IMG/VR virus record: IMGVR_UViG_3300032053_018315 | Coordinates: 1 to 31,304 of that record | Strand: one strand, 5' to 3' | DNA length: 31,304 bases | DNA from: a virus | Part shown: piece by piece, positions 1-5,365 of the stretch | Layout of the letters: each line of letters opens with the position of its first letter | Numbering within the stretch: position 1 is the stretch's first letter | Made by a program: the position numbers and the translations under genes | The notes under the pieces: generated by a model | The model's database searches: none | What the model was told of the DNA's origin: nothing | The model's input: only the letters and a program-made list of their open reading frames with translations

Positions 1-147
1 ATGACCGAGAGCGACCACAAACTCAAGGGCACGACCAAACTCATCTACGGCGTGGGCGACGTCGGCAACGCCGTCGTCAACTCCGCCATCCAATTCTTCC
101 TGTTGAAGTGGGTAGTACCGGGAAGGACTTACTACCGCACAGCATAG
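1..147 (+). pseudogene. 5' fragment of a GPH-family (melibiose-carrier-like) symporter, interrupted by prophage
   Basis: The frame opens with ATG at 1 and reads MTESDHKLKGTTKLIYGVGD, then GNAVVNSAIQFFLLKW. This matches the amino terminus and first membrane helix of glycoside-pentoside-hexuronide cation symporters, which usually continue FFLLKFYTD after this point. From about base 107-111 the family pattern is lost: the frame runs on through phage DNA as WVVPGRTYYRTA and stops at 145-147. A normal family member has roughly 450-500 residues and twelve membrane helices, so only about 36 native residues remain here. The rest of the gene should lie beyond the other phage end, outside this window. 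The family call comes from recognising the N-terminal pattern. The disruption by integration is inferred from the adjoining serine recombinase. Confidence 0.8.
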
Positions 148-1633
148 AGGCGTAGGCGATTCTCTCCCCATCTTCCGCGGTCAGGGTGACGTGCACATCC
201 AGCATGTCCACGACTCGCCGCCGTGCTTCGTGGCTTTGCTCTGCGACCTCCAGGCCTCGCGCCACCTCGCCAGCATATTCGATGATGCTGCATACCTGGT
301 CTTCGGTGAGGCTCTCCTGCTCCAGTTGCCCAGCCAGGGCTACGCGCTCCCTTGCCAGGGCAGCAATACCATCCTCCAACTGCTTCTGCCTGCCGGTCAG
401 GACGTCACGGGGGAAGTTGCCGTCCAGGTACAGATCGAGCAGCTTCTCCAGTTGGTTCTGGCGATCTGACAGTAGAGAATCCACCACAGCCAGCCTATCC
501 CGTAGTGGCCGGGTGGCTTCGGCGCGTTGGCTCTGCTCGGCCTGCAGGCCACGGGCCAGGGCTGCTGGATCAGCCAGAAACTGACCAATCCACTCCCACG
601 CAGCAGCGTCGGCGTAATCAGCGCGCACAGTAGGGAGCGCGCAGGCCACCCGCCAGCTGCTGCACCGGTAGTACAGGTAGACCCGTTCGCCTATCGCTTT
701 CGACGTGCCGCAGACGGCCAGGCCACATAGGCCACAGCGTATCCTGCCAGCCAACAGGTACTCATACTTCCGATTGCGGCTGGATGCCTGGCGGTTGAAG
801 ATCCGTCTGGCGCAGGCCGACTCCCACGTAGGGGTGTCTGTGATGGCTGGGATGGGTACCTCGACCCCGCCGTACTTCCAGCGCCCGATGTAGGTCTCGT
901 TGCTGAGAAGCCTTGCCACGGTAGAAGGAGCCCACTCACCCTCAGCAGAGCACCGCTTGGCGCACAGTCCGTGTACATCATTCCAGGTGGGAACGCGCAT
1001 GTCAGTCAGTTTCCCGGCGATGATCCTGGTGCCTACCGGCCCTTCCGCTCCATCACCGACCGTGTACCAGGTGAAGATCAGGCGCACGATCCGGGCTTCG
1101 GGTTCGTAGACTGCCAAGGATTTCTCCCCCTCCACTGCCCGGTAGCCATAGGGCGGGCGGCTTCGAGTGATTACGTAGCCGTCACGGGCCTTGTCCCGGC
1201 GTGCCCGCATGGTGCGTTCAGCAATCTTCTCTCGCTCGTACTCTGCAATCGTGGCCTTGACGTGCTTATTGAGCCGGCCTTCCGGTGTGTCGGGATACTC
1301 GCCCAAGACGTACCCGATCTCTACACCAGCCTGCTTTAACTCCTGCTCCACGATCAACTGCTTGGCCAGATTGCGGGACAGGCGGTCAATCTCTCTGGTC
1401 ACCAGGATGTCAAACTCACCAGCCCGAGCCATCTTCCTGGCCTGATCCAGTTGCGGGAGGTCTATCTCGTAGCCCGACGCACCCCGGTCGTCTTCGGCCA
1501 GTTCGGCCACGATCTGGTAGTCATGTTCCTGAGCATACTTGCGCCCCATCTCCAACTGGCTCGCAAGGTTGCGGCCCTCGCTCCCTCGGTCGTCACCTGA
1601 GACTCTGGCGTATAACACAGCGCGTTTGACCAT
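77..1633 (-). CDS. Large serine recombinase (phage integrase)
   Basis: 518 residues. The N-terminal resolvase domain (about 1-150) carries the catalytic serine at residue 12 in YARVSGDD, with the later LVTREIDRLSR and EREKIAERT motifs. A recombinase domain follows (about 160-290), then a zinc ribbon at about 300-335 with CGLCG and later cysteines, then a long Gln/Leu/Arg-rich coiled-coil segment (about 365-460), the standard order for phage integrases of this class. AGGAGGG lies 4-5 bases before the ATG. The gene is the last of the leftward transcript and lies next to the integration junction. The final residues (about TSTGRIGWRS) are read from host DNA across the probable attL, so the C-terminus of the prophage form must differ from that of the free phage. 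It should catalyse attP x attB integration in the disrupted symporter gene. Confidence 0.95.
   Translation of the reverse strand: MVKRAVLYARVSGDDRGSEGRNLASQLEMGRKYAQEHDYQIVAELAEDDRGASGYEIDLPQLDQARKMARAGEFDILVTREIDRLSRNLAKQLIVEQELKQAGVEIGYVLGEYPDTPEGRLNKHVKATIAEYEREKIAERTMRARRDKARDGYVITRSRPPYGYRAVEGEKSLAVYEPEARIVRLIFTWYTVGDGAEGPVGTRIIAGKLTDMRVPTWNDVHGLCAKRCSAEGEWAPSTVARLLSNETYIGRWKYGGVEVPIPAITDTPTWESACARRIFNRQASSRNRKYEYLLAGRIRCGLCGLAVCGTSKAIGERVYLYYRCSSWRVACALPTVRADYADAAAWEWIGQFLADPAALARGLQAEQSQRAEATRPLRDRLAVVDSLLSDRQNQLEKLLDLYLDGNFPRDVLTGRQKQLEDGIAALARERVALAGQLEQESLTEDQVCSIIEYAGEVARGLEVAEQSHEARRRVVDMLDVHVTLTAEDGERIAYASMLCGSKSFPVLPTSTGRIGWRS
104..136. other. Probable attL junction between host gene and prophage
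   Basis: Host symporter coding similarity ends at about 107-111. Immediately beyond is a perfect 7-bp inverted repeat, GGTAGTA at 111-117 and TACTACC at 130-136, with a 12-bp spacer. Large serine recombinases bind inverted motifs on each half-site and cross over at a central dinucleotide, so the crossover probably lies just left of this repeat. The exact dinucleotide cannot be fixed without attR or the empty host site. Confidence 0.6.
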
Positions 1634-1650
1634 CGCTCCCTCCTGGGTTC

Positions 1651-1818
1651 CTATGCTGCAAATGCCTGTTCTCTACGCTCCAACCTGTACTCCACGAATC
1701 TCTTCTCGTCGTGCTCTGGGTCCTTGTTGTCTGCCTGGTCAGCCTGCCGGGCAAGATCACGCAAGTACCTGTACACCCGGGCCAGCCGCTTGCCGATTTC
1801 TTCATCGGTGTTTGACAC
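1651..1818 (-). CDS. 55-residue charged protein upstream of the integrase (unknown)
   Basis: A GTG start with GGGAGGG placed 4 bases upstream opens a 55-residue frame (MSNTDEEIGKRLARVYRYLR, ending QAFAA). It stops 17 bases before the integrase ATG, in the same direction. The peptide is rich in Arg, Glu, Asp and Gln and looks mostly helical, with no signal peptide or cysteines. The strong ribosome-binding site, tight spacing and same-strand context support a real gene despite its size. No family is recognised. Recombination directionality factors of serine integrases are often small, unrelated proteins encoded beside the integrase, so that role is possible but is only inferred from position. 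Confidence 0.65.
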   Translation of the reverse strand: MSNTDEEIGKRLARVYRYLRDLARQADQADNKDPEHDEKRFVEYRLERREQAFAA

Positions 1819-1832
1819 AGTTCCCTCCCGCG

Positions 1833-1857
1833 TACTATGCTCTTGGCTAGCATAGTA
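1833..1857 (-). promoter_or_regulatory. 9-bp inverted repeat upstream of the 55-residue gene
   Basis: TACTATGCT (1833-1841) and AGCATAGTA (1849-1857) are perfect reverse complements separated by 7 bases. The element ends 15 bases before the GTG start at 1818 and directly abuts its Shine-Dalgarno region. It could be a repressor operator or an mRNA hairpin limiting integrase-operon translation. No T-tract follows, so it is not an obvious terminator. Confidence 0.55.
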
Positions 1858-1883
1858 ACACGGTGAGGGCTGCCCGTGGGAAG

Positions 1884-1896
1884 TTCGGCCGCCGAA
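1884..1896. repeat. Dispersed palindrome, copy 1 (TTCGGCCGCCGAA)
   Basis: Exact 6+1+6 palindrome in the intergenic gap just after the stop of the 1898-2413 gene and before the 55-residue gene. The flanks are symmetric (A at -2, T at +2). Part of the 12-copy family described in the findings. Confidence 0.9.
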
Positions 1897-1897
1897 G

Positions 1898-2413
1898 TTA
1901 CTCTACTGTGTAGTAGGTGCCCCTGTTAGTTCCGTTCCTGGTTAGGATACCACGCCTGACCAGGCTTGCCAAGTCGAGACGTAAGGCCTCATCTGAGAAT
2001 CCGGGGCACAACTCCCGGTAGACACTCATGTCAAGCCTTTCATGCGTGCGCAGGTACGCCAGCCCCTTGGCTTGCCTGGTGTTCACTACAGCGCGGGGAT
2101 CGAATCGGGGCCTGACCCTGGTCTCAAGGATCTCCGCCAGCGCTCCTTGCCCCTGCAAGCCTAGCACTTGGGCTCGCTCCTCCTCAGTGCACCCGAGGGC
2201 CATGATCACGTCAGATAGGATCAGCACGATGGGGGCTTCCAGCACCGTCCAGGGCTCAGCGTCCATGTCGTGCTCCAATCCCTCGCGGAAATGGCGCAGG
2301 CGGGCAATGACGGCACTGTGGTGGTATCCTGCGATCCGTCGCTCCAGTTGCTCGCACCAACTGAGGCCGACCTTTACCAGACGGGTTGTCTCAAAACCTT
2401 GTAGCAGACTCAT
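1898..2413 (-). CDS. Protein with C-terminal winged-helix-like region, unknown function
   Basis: About 171 residues beginning MSLLQGFETTRLVKVG. The ATG at 2411-2413 is preferred because AGGAGGAGG sits 6 bases before it. An in-frame TTG directly upstream (2414-2416) is a weaker alternative. The last 60 residues (about TRQAKGLAYLRTHERLDMSV and LDLASLVRRGILTRNGTNRG) have the helix-turn-helix plus wing pattern seen at the C-terminus of Fic and DeoR-like regulators, in which a short repressor-like wing ends in RGTYY. The N-terminal 110 residues are helical and not recognised. It lies in the leftward lysogeny/replication region between the ribbon-helix-helix gene and the integrase. A DNA-binding regulator is plausible, but the function is not established by the sequence. 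Confidence 0.8.
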   Translation of the reverse strand: MSLLQGFETTRLVKVGLSWCEQLERRIAGYHHSAVIARLRHFREGLEHDMDAEPWTVLEAPIVLILSDVIMALGCTEEERAQVLGLQGQGALAEILETRVRPRFDPRAVVNTRQAKGLAYLRTHERLDMSVYRELCPGFSDEALRLDLASLVRRGILTRNGTNRGTYYTVE

Positions 2414-2441
2414 CAAGCACCTCCTCCTAGAAACGAAACGA

Positions 2442-2470
2442 CCTGCCTCTGCGGTTGTCCCGCTGGCAGG
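2442..2470 (-). promoter_or_regulatory. Hairpin in the 5' leader of the 1898-2413 gene
   Basis: CCTGCC (2442-2447) pairs with GGCAGG (2465-2470), and inside it GCGG (2451-2454) pairs with CCGC (2460-2463) around a 5-base loop. It lies about 30 bases upstream of the start codon in the leftward message. It may tune translation or mRNA stability. No known riboswitch is recognised. Confidence 0.4.
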
Positions 2471-2490
2471 CCGATTGAACGGGTGTTCTA

Positions 2491-2519
2491 TTGCACCGAC
2501 TGCGCATTTCTGGTAGAAT
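2491..2519 (+). promoter_or_regulatory. Candidate rightward extended -10 promoter, opposite to the gene direction
   Basis: TGG-TAGAAT (-10 at 2514-2519, five of six consensus, with the TGN extension) lies 17 bases downstream of a weak -35 TTGCAC (2491-2496). Transcription would start near 2525 and run rightward, against all surrounding genes, through two strong hairpins and antisense to the ribbon-helix-helix gene. Confidence 0.45.
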
Positions 2520-2522
2520 ATG

Positions 2523-2597
2523 CCTTAGCCGGTTTCCGCTGGCCCTGTCAGCGGGGATCGGTTAGGGCTGTGTGGGTGCGCTAACACCTGCACAGCC
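2523..2597 (+). ncRNA. Candidate structured RNA (two hairpins)
   Basis: The gap between the genes ending at 2413 and 2604 folds into two stems. In the first, CCTTAGCCG (2523-2531) pairs with CGGTTAGGG around an inner stem CCGCTG/CAGCGG. In the second, GGCTGTG (2566-2572) pairs with CACAGCC (2591-2597), with an inner GGTG/CACC. An extended -10 promoter lies directly upstream on the + strand. Read on the minus strand, the second stem sits 6 bases after the stop of the ribbon-helix-helix gene, but it has no following T-tract. It may therefore be a small RNA on the + strand or a 3' stabilising hairpin on the minus strand. Strand and function are unproven. Confidence 0.35.
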
Positions 2598-2603
2598 TGC
2601 TTG

Positions 2604-2792
2604 TTATGCGGTCTCTTGCTCTGGCTCTGACTCCTCCTGTTTGGCTGGCGTTTCAATCCTGCCTGCTACCCAGGTCGCCAGAAATCTACGAATGACCTCG
2701 GACAGGGAAACGCCTTCCCCGACTGCCTTCAGCCTCGCGGCTAGAAGAAGCTCCTTCGTTAGCCTAACCGTCGTCTTGTGTTCTTCTTCCAT
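2604..2792 (-). CDS. Ribbon-helix-helix (CopG/Arc-type) transcriptional repressor
   Basis: 62 residues: MEEEHKTTVRLTKELLLAAR followed by KAVGEGVSLSEVIRRFLATW and an acidic Gln/Glu tail. TTVRLTKELLLAAR is the DNA-contacting strand and first helix, and SLSEVIRRFLATW the second helix, of the ribbon-helix-helix fold. The length is typical of these dimeric repressors. GGGAGGG sits 4 bases before the ATG. The gene has its own promoter, straddled by a perfect 8-bp inverted repeat, which strongly suggests autoregulation. No toxin partner gene is recognisable next to it, so it is more likely a stand-alone phage regulator than an antitoxin. Confidence 0.88.
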   Translation of the reverse strand: MEEEHKTTVRLTKELLLAARLKAVGEGVSLSEVIRRFLATWVAGRIETPAKQEESEPEQETA

Positions 2793-2805
2793 CTGCCCTC
2801 CCGTA

Positions 2806-2841
2806 TGACACGCTATACATCCATTATACCACGCGTGTCAA
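2806..2841 (-). promoter_or_regulatory. Promoter and operator of the ribbon-helix-helix gene
   Basis: On the minus strand an exact TATAAT (2823-2828) preceded by TGG forms an extended -10. TTGACA lies at 2836-2841. Perfect 8-bp inverted arms TGACACGC (2806-2813) and GCGTGTCA (2833-2840) flank the -10 with a 19-bp spacer. Arms that bracket the -10 are the expected arrangement for repression by a dimer of dimers, such as the ribbon-helix-helix protein encoded immediately downstream. Confidence 0.65.
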
Positions 2842-2865
2842 CAGCCTGGCTGTGCAGGCAGATGG

Positions 2866-3138
2866 CTACTGCGCAACTGCCCCTGTCAAGGGCAAGGCAG
2901 GGGAACTTTCTCCCCCTGCCTTTTCCAACTCGGCTTCCTCGCGCGGCAGCAAGCGGCGCCCGAACGAAACCCCGGCCGGTCGGGGTGCGCGAGTGGCAGA
3001 GCATCGGGCGCCCTCGGCCAGGCCTCGGCACAGGAAGAAATGCCATTCCTTTGCCTGATGGTCAAAGCGGTAGAAGTGCTCGTGCCGTCGCTCTCGCGGC
3101 GTCCCGGGCGAGCCGAAGGCTATAGCCCTGATGGTCAT
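2866..3138 (-). CDS. 90-residue protein coupled to the winged-helix gene (unknown)
   Basis: The start ATG overlaps the stop of the 3135-3374 gene by four bases (ATGA), the usual sign of translational coupling, which favours this frame over competing ones here. The sequence begins MTIRAIAFGSPGTPRERRHE, then HFYRFDHQAKEWHFFLCRGL, and becomes Arg/Pro/Glu-rich toward the C-terminus. The aromatic, His-containing middle could be a small folded domain, but no family is recognised. It lies immediately upstream of the ribbon-helix-helix promoter. A + strand terminator-like hairpin is embedded in its 3' end. Confidence 0.6.
   Translation of the reverse strand: MTIRAIAFGSPGTPRERRHEHFYRFDHQAKEWHFFLCRGLAEGARCSATRAPRPAGVSFGRRLLPREEAELEKAGGESSPALPLTGAVAQ
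2896..2924 (+). terminator. Rightward intrinsic-terminator-like hairpin
   Basis: GGCAGGGG (2896-2903) and CCCCTGCC (2913-2920) form a perfect 8-bp stem with a 9-base loop, followed by TTTT (2921-2924). It works only in the + direction, yet every gene here is leftward. With the candidate + promoter at 2491-2519 it would delimit an antisense transcript of about 400 bases. It lies inside the coding sequence of the 90-residue gene, so chance is possible. Confidence 0.4.
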
Positions 3139-3374
3139 GCCAACCCCCAGGCAGTCACGATCAGTTTCCGTTCGTTGAGCCCAGTGACTTTCTTGTTCAC
3201 CACCTTCACCAGACCGGCGCCCTTCAGTTGGCGCAGGAGCCTGCGGACTGCAGGCTCCCCAACCCCAAGCCTCTGCGCCATCTCACCTGTAGTGAGTGCC
3301 TGCTGATCGAGCACGGGCAGCTGAGCCTTGAGCTCAACCAGCAGGTCTTCCATCGTCCTCACCTGATTCTCCAT
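3135..3374 (-). CDS. Small winged-helix DNA-binding protein (putative repressor)
   Basis: 79 residues. The N-terminus is a short helix (MEDLLVELKAQLPVLDQQ). Next comes a helix-turn-helix, ALTTGEMAQRLGVGEPAVRR, then LLRQLKGAGLVKVV and a beta wing. The pattern matches MarR/ArsR-like winged helices: TTGEMAQRLGVGEPAVRR as turn and recognition helix, GLVKVVNKKV as wing. AGGAGGAGGG lies 4 bases before the ATG. A 25-bp perfect palindrome, the expanded form of the dispersed motif, abuts this Shine-Dalgarno, so the gene is probably regulated through that site, perhaps by its own product. It is the best single candidate in the window for the protein that reads the dispersed palindromes, but this is inference from position only. 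Confidence 0.8.
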   Translation of the reverse strand: MENQVRTMEDLLVELKAQLPVLDQQALTTGEMAQRLGVGEPAVRRLLRQLKGAGLVKVVNKKVTGLNERKLIVTAWGLA

Positions 3375-3385
3375 GCTGCCCTCCT

Positions 3386-3410
3386 CCTAATTTCGGCGGC
3401 CGAAATTAGG
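3386..3410. repeat. Dispersed palindrome, copy 2, expanded to a 25-bp perfect palindrome
   Basis: The 13-bp core TTCGGCGGCCGAA (3392-3404) is extended symmetrically by CCTAAT and ATTAGG, giving 12-bp arms around the central G at 3398. The element contains the stop codon of the HNH/zinc-ribbon gene (3406-3408), and its left edge overlaps the AGGAGG of the winged-helix gene starting at 3374. It can act as a DNA operator or, in the leftward mRNA, as a hairpin next to the ribosome-binding site. Confidence 0.92.
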
Positions 3411-4392
3411 CTCCCCTAAGCAGAGCAACCCTGCCCGCCAGGGTCCTCACCCGGTCCCAGTACTCGTCCTCCTCCATAGGATCAGCCCGGGCTGCGTCCT
3501 GTGGCAGCCCAGCCTCGGCCAGGATGCTGGCTACGCTACAGTCGTTATCGCAGGTCACGTAGACCTTCTGCCAGTGGGCGACCCGCAGTCCCAGGGTGCC
3601 GCCACAGATCGGGCAGGTGCCAACAAAGTGTCCACTGGCCTCGCCGAACTGTCTGGCATTCAGGTCCTCAAGTGACATCCGAAGCCACCACGGGTACTTG
3701 GCCACATCGTCTTGCCGCGGCCCATCCTCGATGGAATCAGGAGCATCCGGCAGCCGGTTGCGGTTGACCAGGCGGGAGACACCACTGTAGGTCAGCCCGT
3801 GCAGTGCTGCCGTGATAGCGAGGGAGCAGCCCTCGCGGTAGGCCTGCCGCACCCGGGCCGCTCGTTCCTCGGCGTGCGTGGTTGCCGTTTTGATTGGGCC
3901 GGGGCAGGAAGCCAGCGCGTGTCCACCTGCGATACGCCATAGCGTGTGTTCGGAGATTCCAAGCTGCTGGGCCATCTCGGGTGCCAGGAAGTGGCCGCCC
4001 TGGGCCATCGCCTCTCTAATCTCCCGCACCTGGTCACGGGTAACATTAAGCCGGAGTAGAGTGACGTCGTCCGCGTTTGCTGCGCGGGTATCGTAGCGCA
4101 GGTTCTGCGGTGTGTTGTTGTGGGGATTGCCATCGCCGTGACACACCTCCATACCCTCGGGGCAGGGACCCAGGAAGGTGAGCGCCACCAGGCGGTGGAT
4201 GCTGCGGGGGTGGTCCTGCCCGTCCCTGCGCAGGCCGACCATCCAGTATCCCCGGCTACCGCCAGGGTGCAGGATATGGGGCTTTCTGCGCAGAGTGCTA
4301 CGGACCCTGCCTTGATCGCTGACCTCGTAGCCCTCGAAGCCTGGGATCGGTAGCCAGCGCTCTTCGTCGTGAGTCTGTGTCTGAGTAGTCAT
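3406..4392 (-). CDS. NUMOD4-HNH endonuclease with a C-terminal primase-like zinc ribbon
   Basis: 328 residues from the ATG at 4390-4392, chosen because GGAGGAACT precedes it. The longer open frame upstream crosses intergenic DNA and the palindrome. NUMOD4 lies at about 10-55 (WLPIPGFEGYEVSDQGRVRS). An HNH_3 domain follows (HRLVALTFLGP, then EVCHGDGNPHNNTPQNLRYD). Two helix-turn-helix segments follow (around MAQQLGISEHTLWRIAGG and ITAALHGLTYSGVSRLVNRN). The C-terminus (about 255-300) has CPICGG, then YVTCDNDCSVASILAEAGL, which resembles the zinc ribbon of phage primase/helicase proteins (CPxC...CxxxC...IL..LGL). This suggests a homing-type endonuclease joined to, or grafted onto, a replication-type DNA-binding module. 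It stands directly after the replication-initiator-like gene. Confidence 0.85.
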   Translation of the reverse strand: MTTQTQTHDEERWLPIPGFEGYEVSDQGRVRSTLRRKPHILHPGGSRGYWMVGLRRDGQDHPRSIHRLVALTFLGPCPEGMEVCHGDGNPHNNTPQNLRYDTRAANADDVTLLRLNVTRDQVREIREAMAQGGHFLAPEMAQQLGISEHTLWRIAGGHALASCPGPIKTATTHAEERAARVRQAYREGCSLAITAALHGLTYSGVSRLVNRNRLPDAPDSIEDGPRQDDVAKYPWWLRMSLEDLNARQFGEASGHFVGTCPICGGTLGLRVAHWQKVYVTCDNDCSVASILAEAGLPQDAARADPMEEDEYWDRVRTLAGRVALLRGA

Positions 4393-4425
4393 AGTTCCTC
4401 CTGTTCTTGACTTTGGGCCGTCCAA

Positions 4426-4438
4426 TTCGGCGGCCGAA
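4426..4438. repeat. Dispersed palindrome, copy 3 (TTCGGCGGCCGAA)
   Basis: Exact copy with symmetric flanks (A at -2, T at +2) in the 52-bp gap between two leftward genes, 33 bases upstream of the HNH/zinc-ribbon start codon and 6 bases past the stop of the replication-like gene. Confidence 0.9.
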
Positions 4439-4444
4439 GTTTTA

Positions 4445-5365
4445 CTAAATGAACAGCGTAGATACGTGCCCGTCCTCGAACTCCGTGCAGATCCCGCCCC
4501 ACTTATCCTGCCACGTTTTGACCACTGCGCCGTGGTCGGGAGGGGCAGGGTGCGGGCTACCCACAAGTGGTGGCTCCTCCCCTGAGGTCAGCCTGCTAAT
4601 GATGAAGCCGGCTCGGTTGCGGAACTCGCCTGCTACTGCAGACCAACCCCTGACCCGAGCCGGAGAGTTGCGAGCCGCTGCCTTGCGTGCCTCTACCGGG
4701 TCCATGCCCGGTATCGTCATGAGGCACTCGAAACTTGCCTGCTGCTCTTCTGCGGAAGGGACAGGGGAGGCAGGAACCCCAGGCCCCTTCTCCGGGGCAA
4801 TGCCTGTGCTAGAAGGGGCGGGCGCCCTTTCTGCCTCTTCCTTCTTCGAAGAAAAGACAGCATCATCATTCAAGACCGGAACCCCAGCACCATCGCTTTG
4901 CTTTTCGCCCGCTGATGATGTTGTAGTCTCTGTAGTAGTCTCTGTTAAGGGTCGTGCGTTTTCGGACGACCGAACGTCTGAAATCGAACGACCGGGCGTC
5001 TGAATCCAGACACTCCAGAGTTCCTGAAGCCGGTCGAGATCGAGCCGGTAGTGTACAGTACGCAGCCCATTGAACCGGTGGTTCTCGGTTTCCAGGATAC
5101 CCATCTCTTCGAGAGTGGCCCTGGCCTGCCTGAGCGCGTACCGGCTGAGGCTCAACTCTTCCTGGAACTCCCTGTCGGTCTTGGCGATCCAGTTACCCCT
5201 GGCCACAGCTCTCGGTGTCCAGTAGAGCATTTGCCCAAGCAGCATTCCACTCTCCAGGCTGCCGGTGAACTTCACGAATGACTTGTGGACCACGATCACG
5301 TCATCCTTCCCACCGCTCAGGGTGATGAGGCTCAGAACCAGGTCGCTATACTTGCTTGTCGCCAT
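4445..5365 (-). CDS. Phage replication-initiator-like winged-helix protein
   Basis: 306 residues from the ATG at 5363-5365, preceded by AGGAGG at good spacing. An in-frame TTG just upstream is an alternative. Residues about 25-115 form a winged helix typical of phage replication-module proteins: MLLGQMLYWTPRAVARGNWI, then REFQEELSLSRYALRQARAT, then EMGILETENHRFNGLRTVHY. A long low-complexity linker rich in Thr, Ser, Glu and Pro follows (about 130-210). A helical C-terminal region (about 215-260, MDPVEARKAAARNSPARVRG) resembles the DNA-binding tail of DnaD/replication-O-like proteins. The gene overlaps its upstream neighbour by 20 bases. It probably recognises the phage origin or loads the helicase, a role inferred from fold and position. 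No iteron cluster was found inside the gene. Confidence 0.75.
   Translation of the reverse strand: MATSKYSDLVLSLITLSGGKDDVIVVHKSFVKFTGSLESGMLLGQMLYWTPRAVARGNWIAKTDREFQEELSLSRYALRQARATLEEMGILETENHRFNGLRTVHYRLDLDRLQELWSVWIQTPGRSISDVRSSENARPLTETTTETTTSSAGEKQSDGAGVPVLNDDAVFSSKKEEAERAPAPSSTGIAPEKGPGVPASPVPSAEEQQASFECLMTIPGMDPVEARKAAARNSPARVRGWSAVAGEFRNRAGFIISRLTSGEEPPLVGSPHPAPPDHGAVVKTWQDKWGGICTEFEDGHVSTLFI

Noticed and set aside
2604-2792. Ribbon-helix-helix gene as antitoxin of a toxin-antitoxin pair
   Set aside because: Neither neighbour resembles a toxin family, and the gene has a self-contained operator/promoter.
2813-3046. 77-residue minus-strand frame competing with the 90-residue gene
   Set aside because: It reads through the ribbon-helix-helix promoter and operator and lacks a ribosome-binding site. 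The 90-residue frame has ATGA coupling.
4393-4566. Longer N-terminus for the HNH/zinc-ribbon protein
   Set aside because: It would overlap the preceding gene and translate the palindrome. The ATG at 4392 has a good Shine-Dalgarno and begins the NUMOD4 domain.
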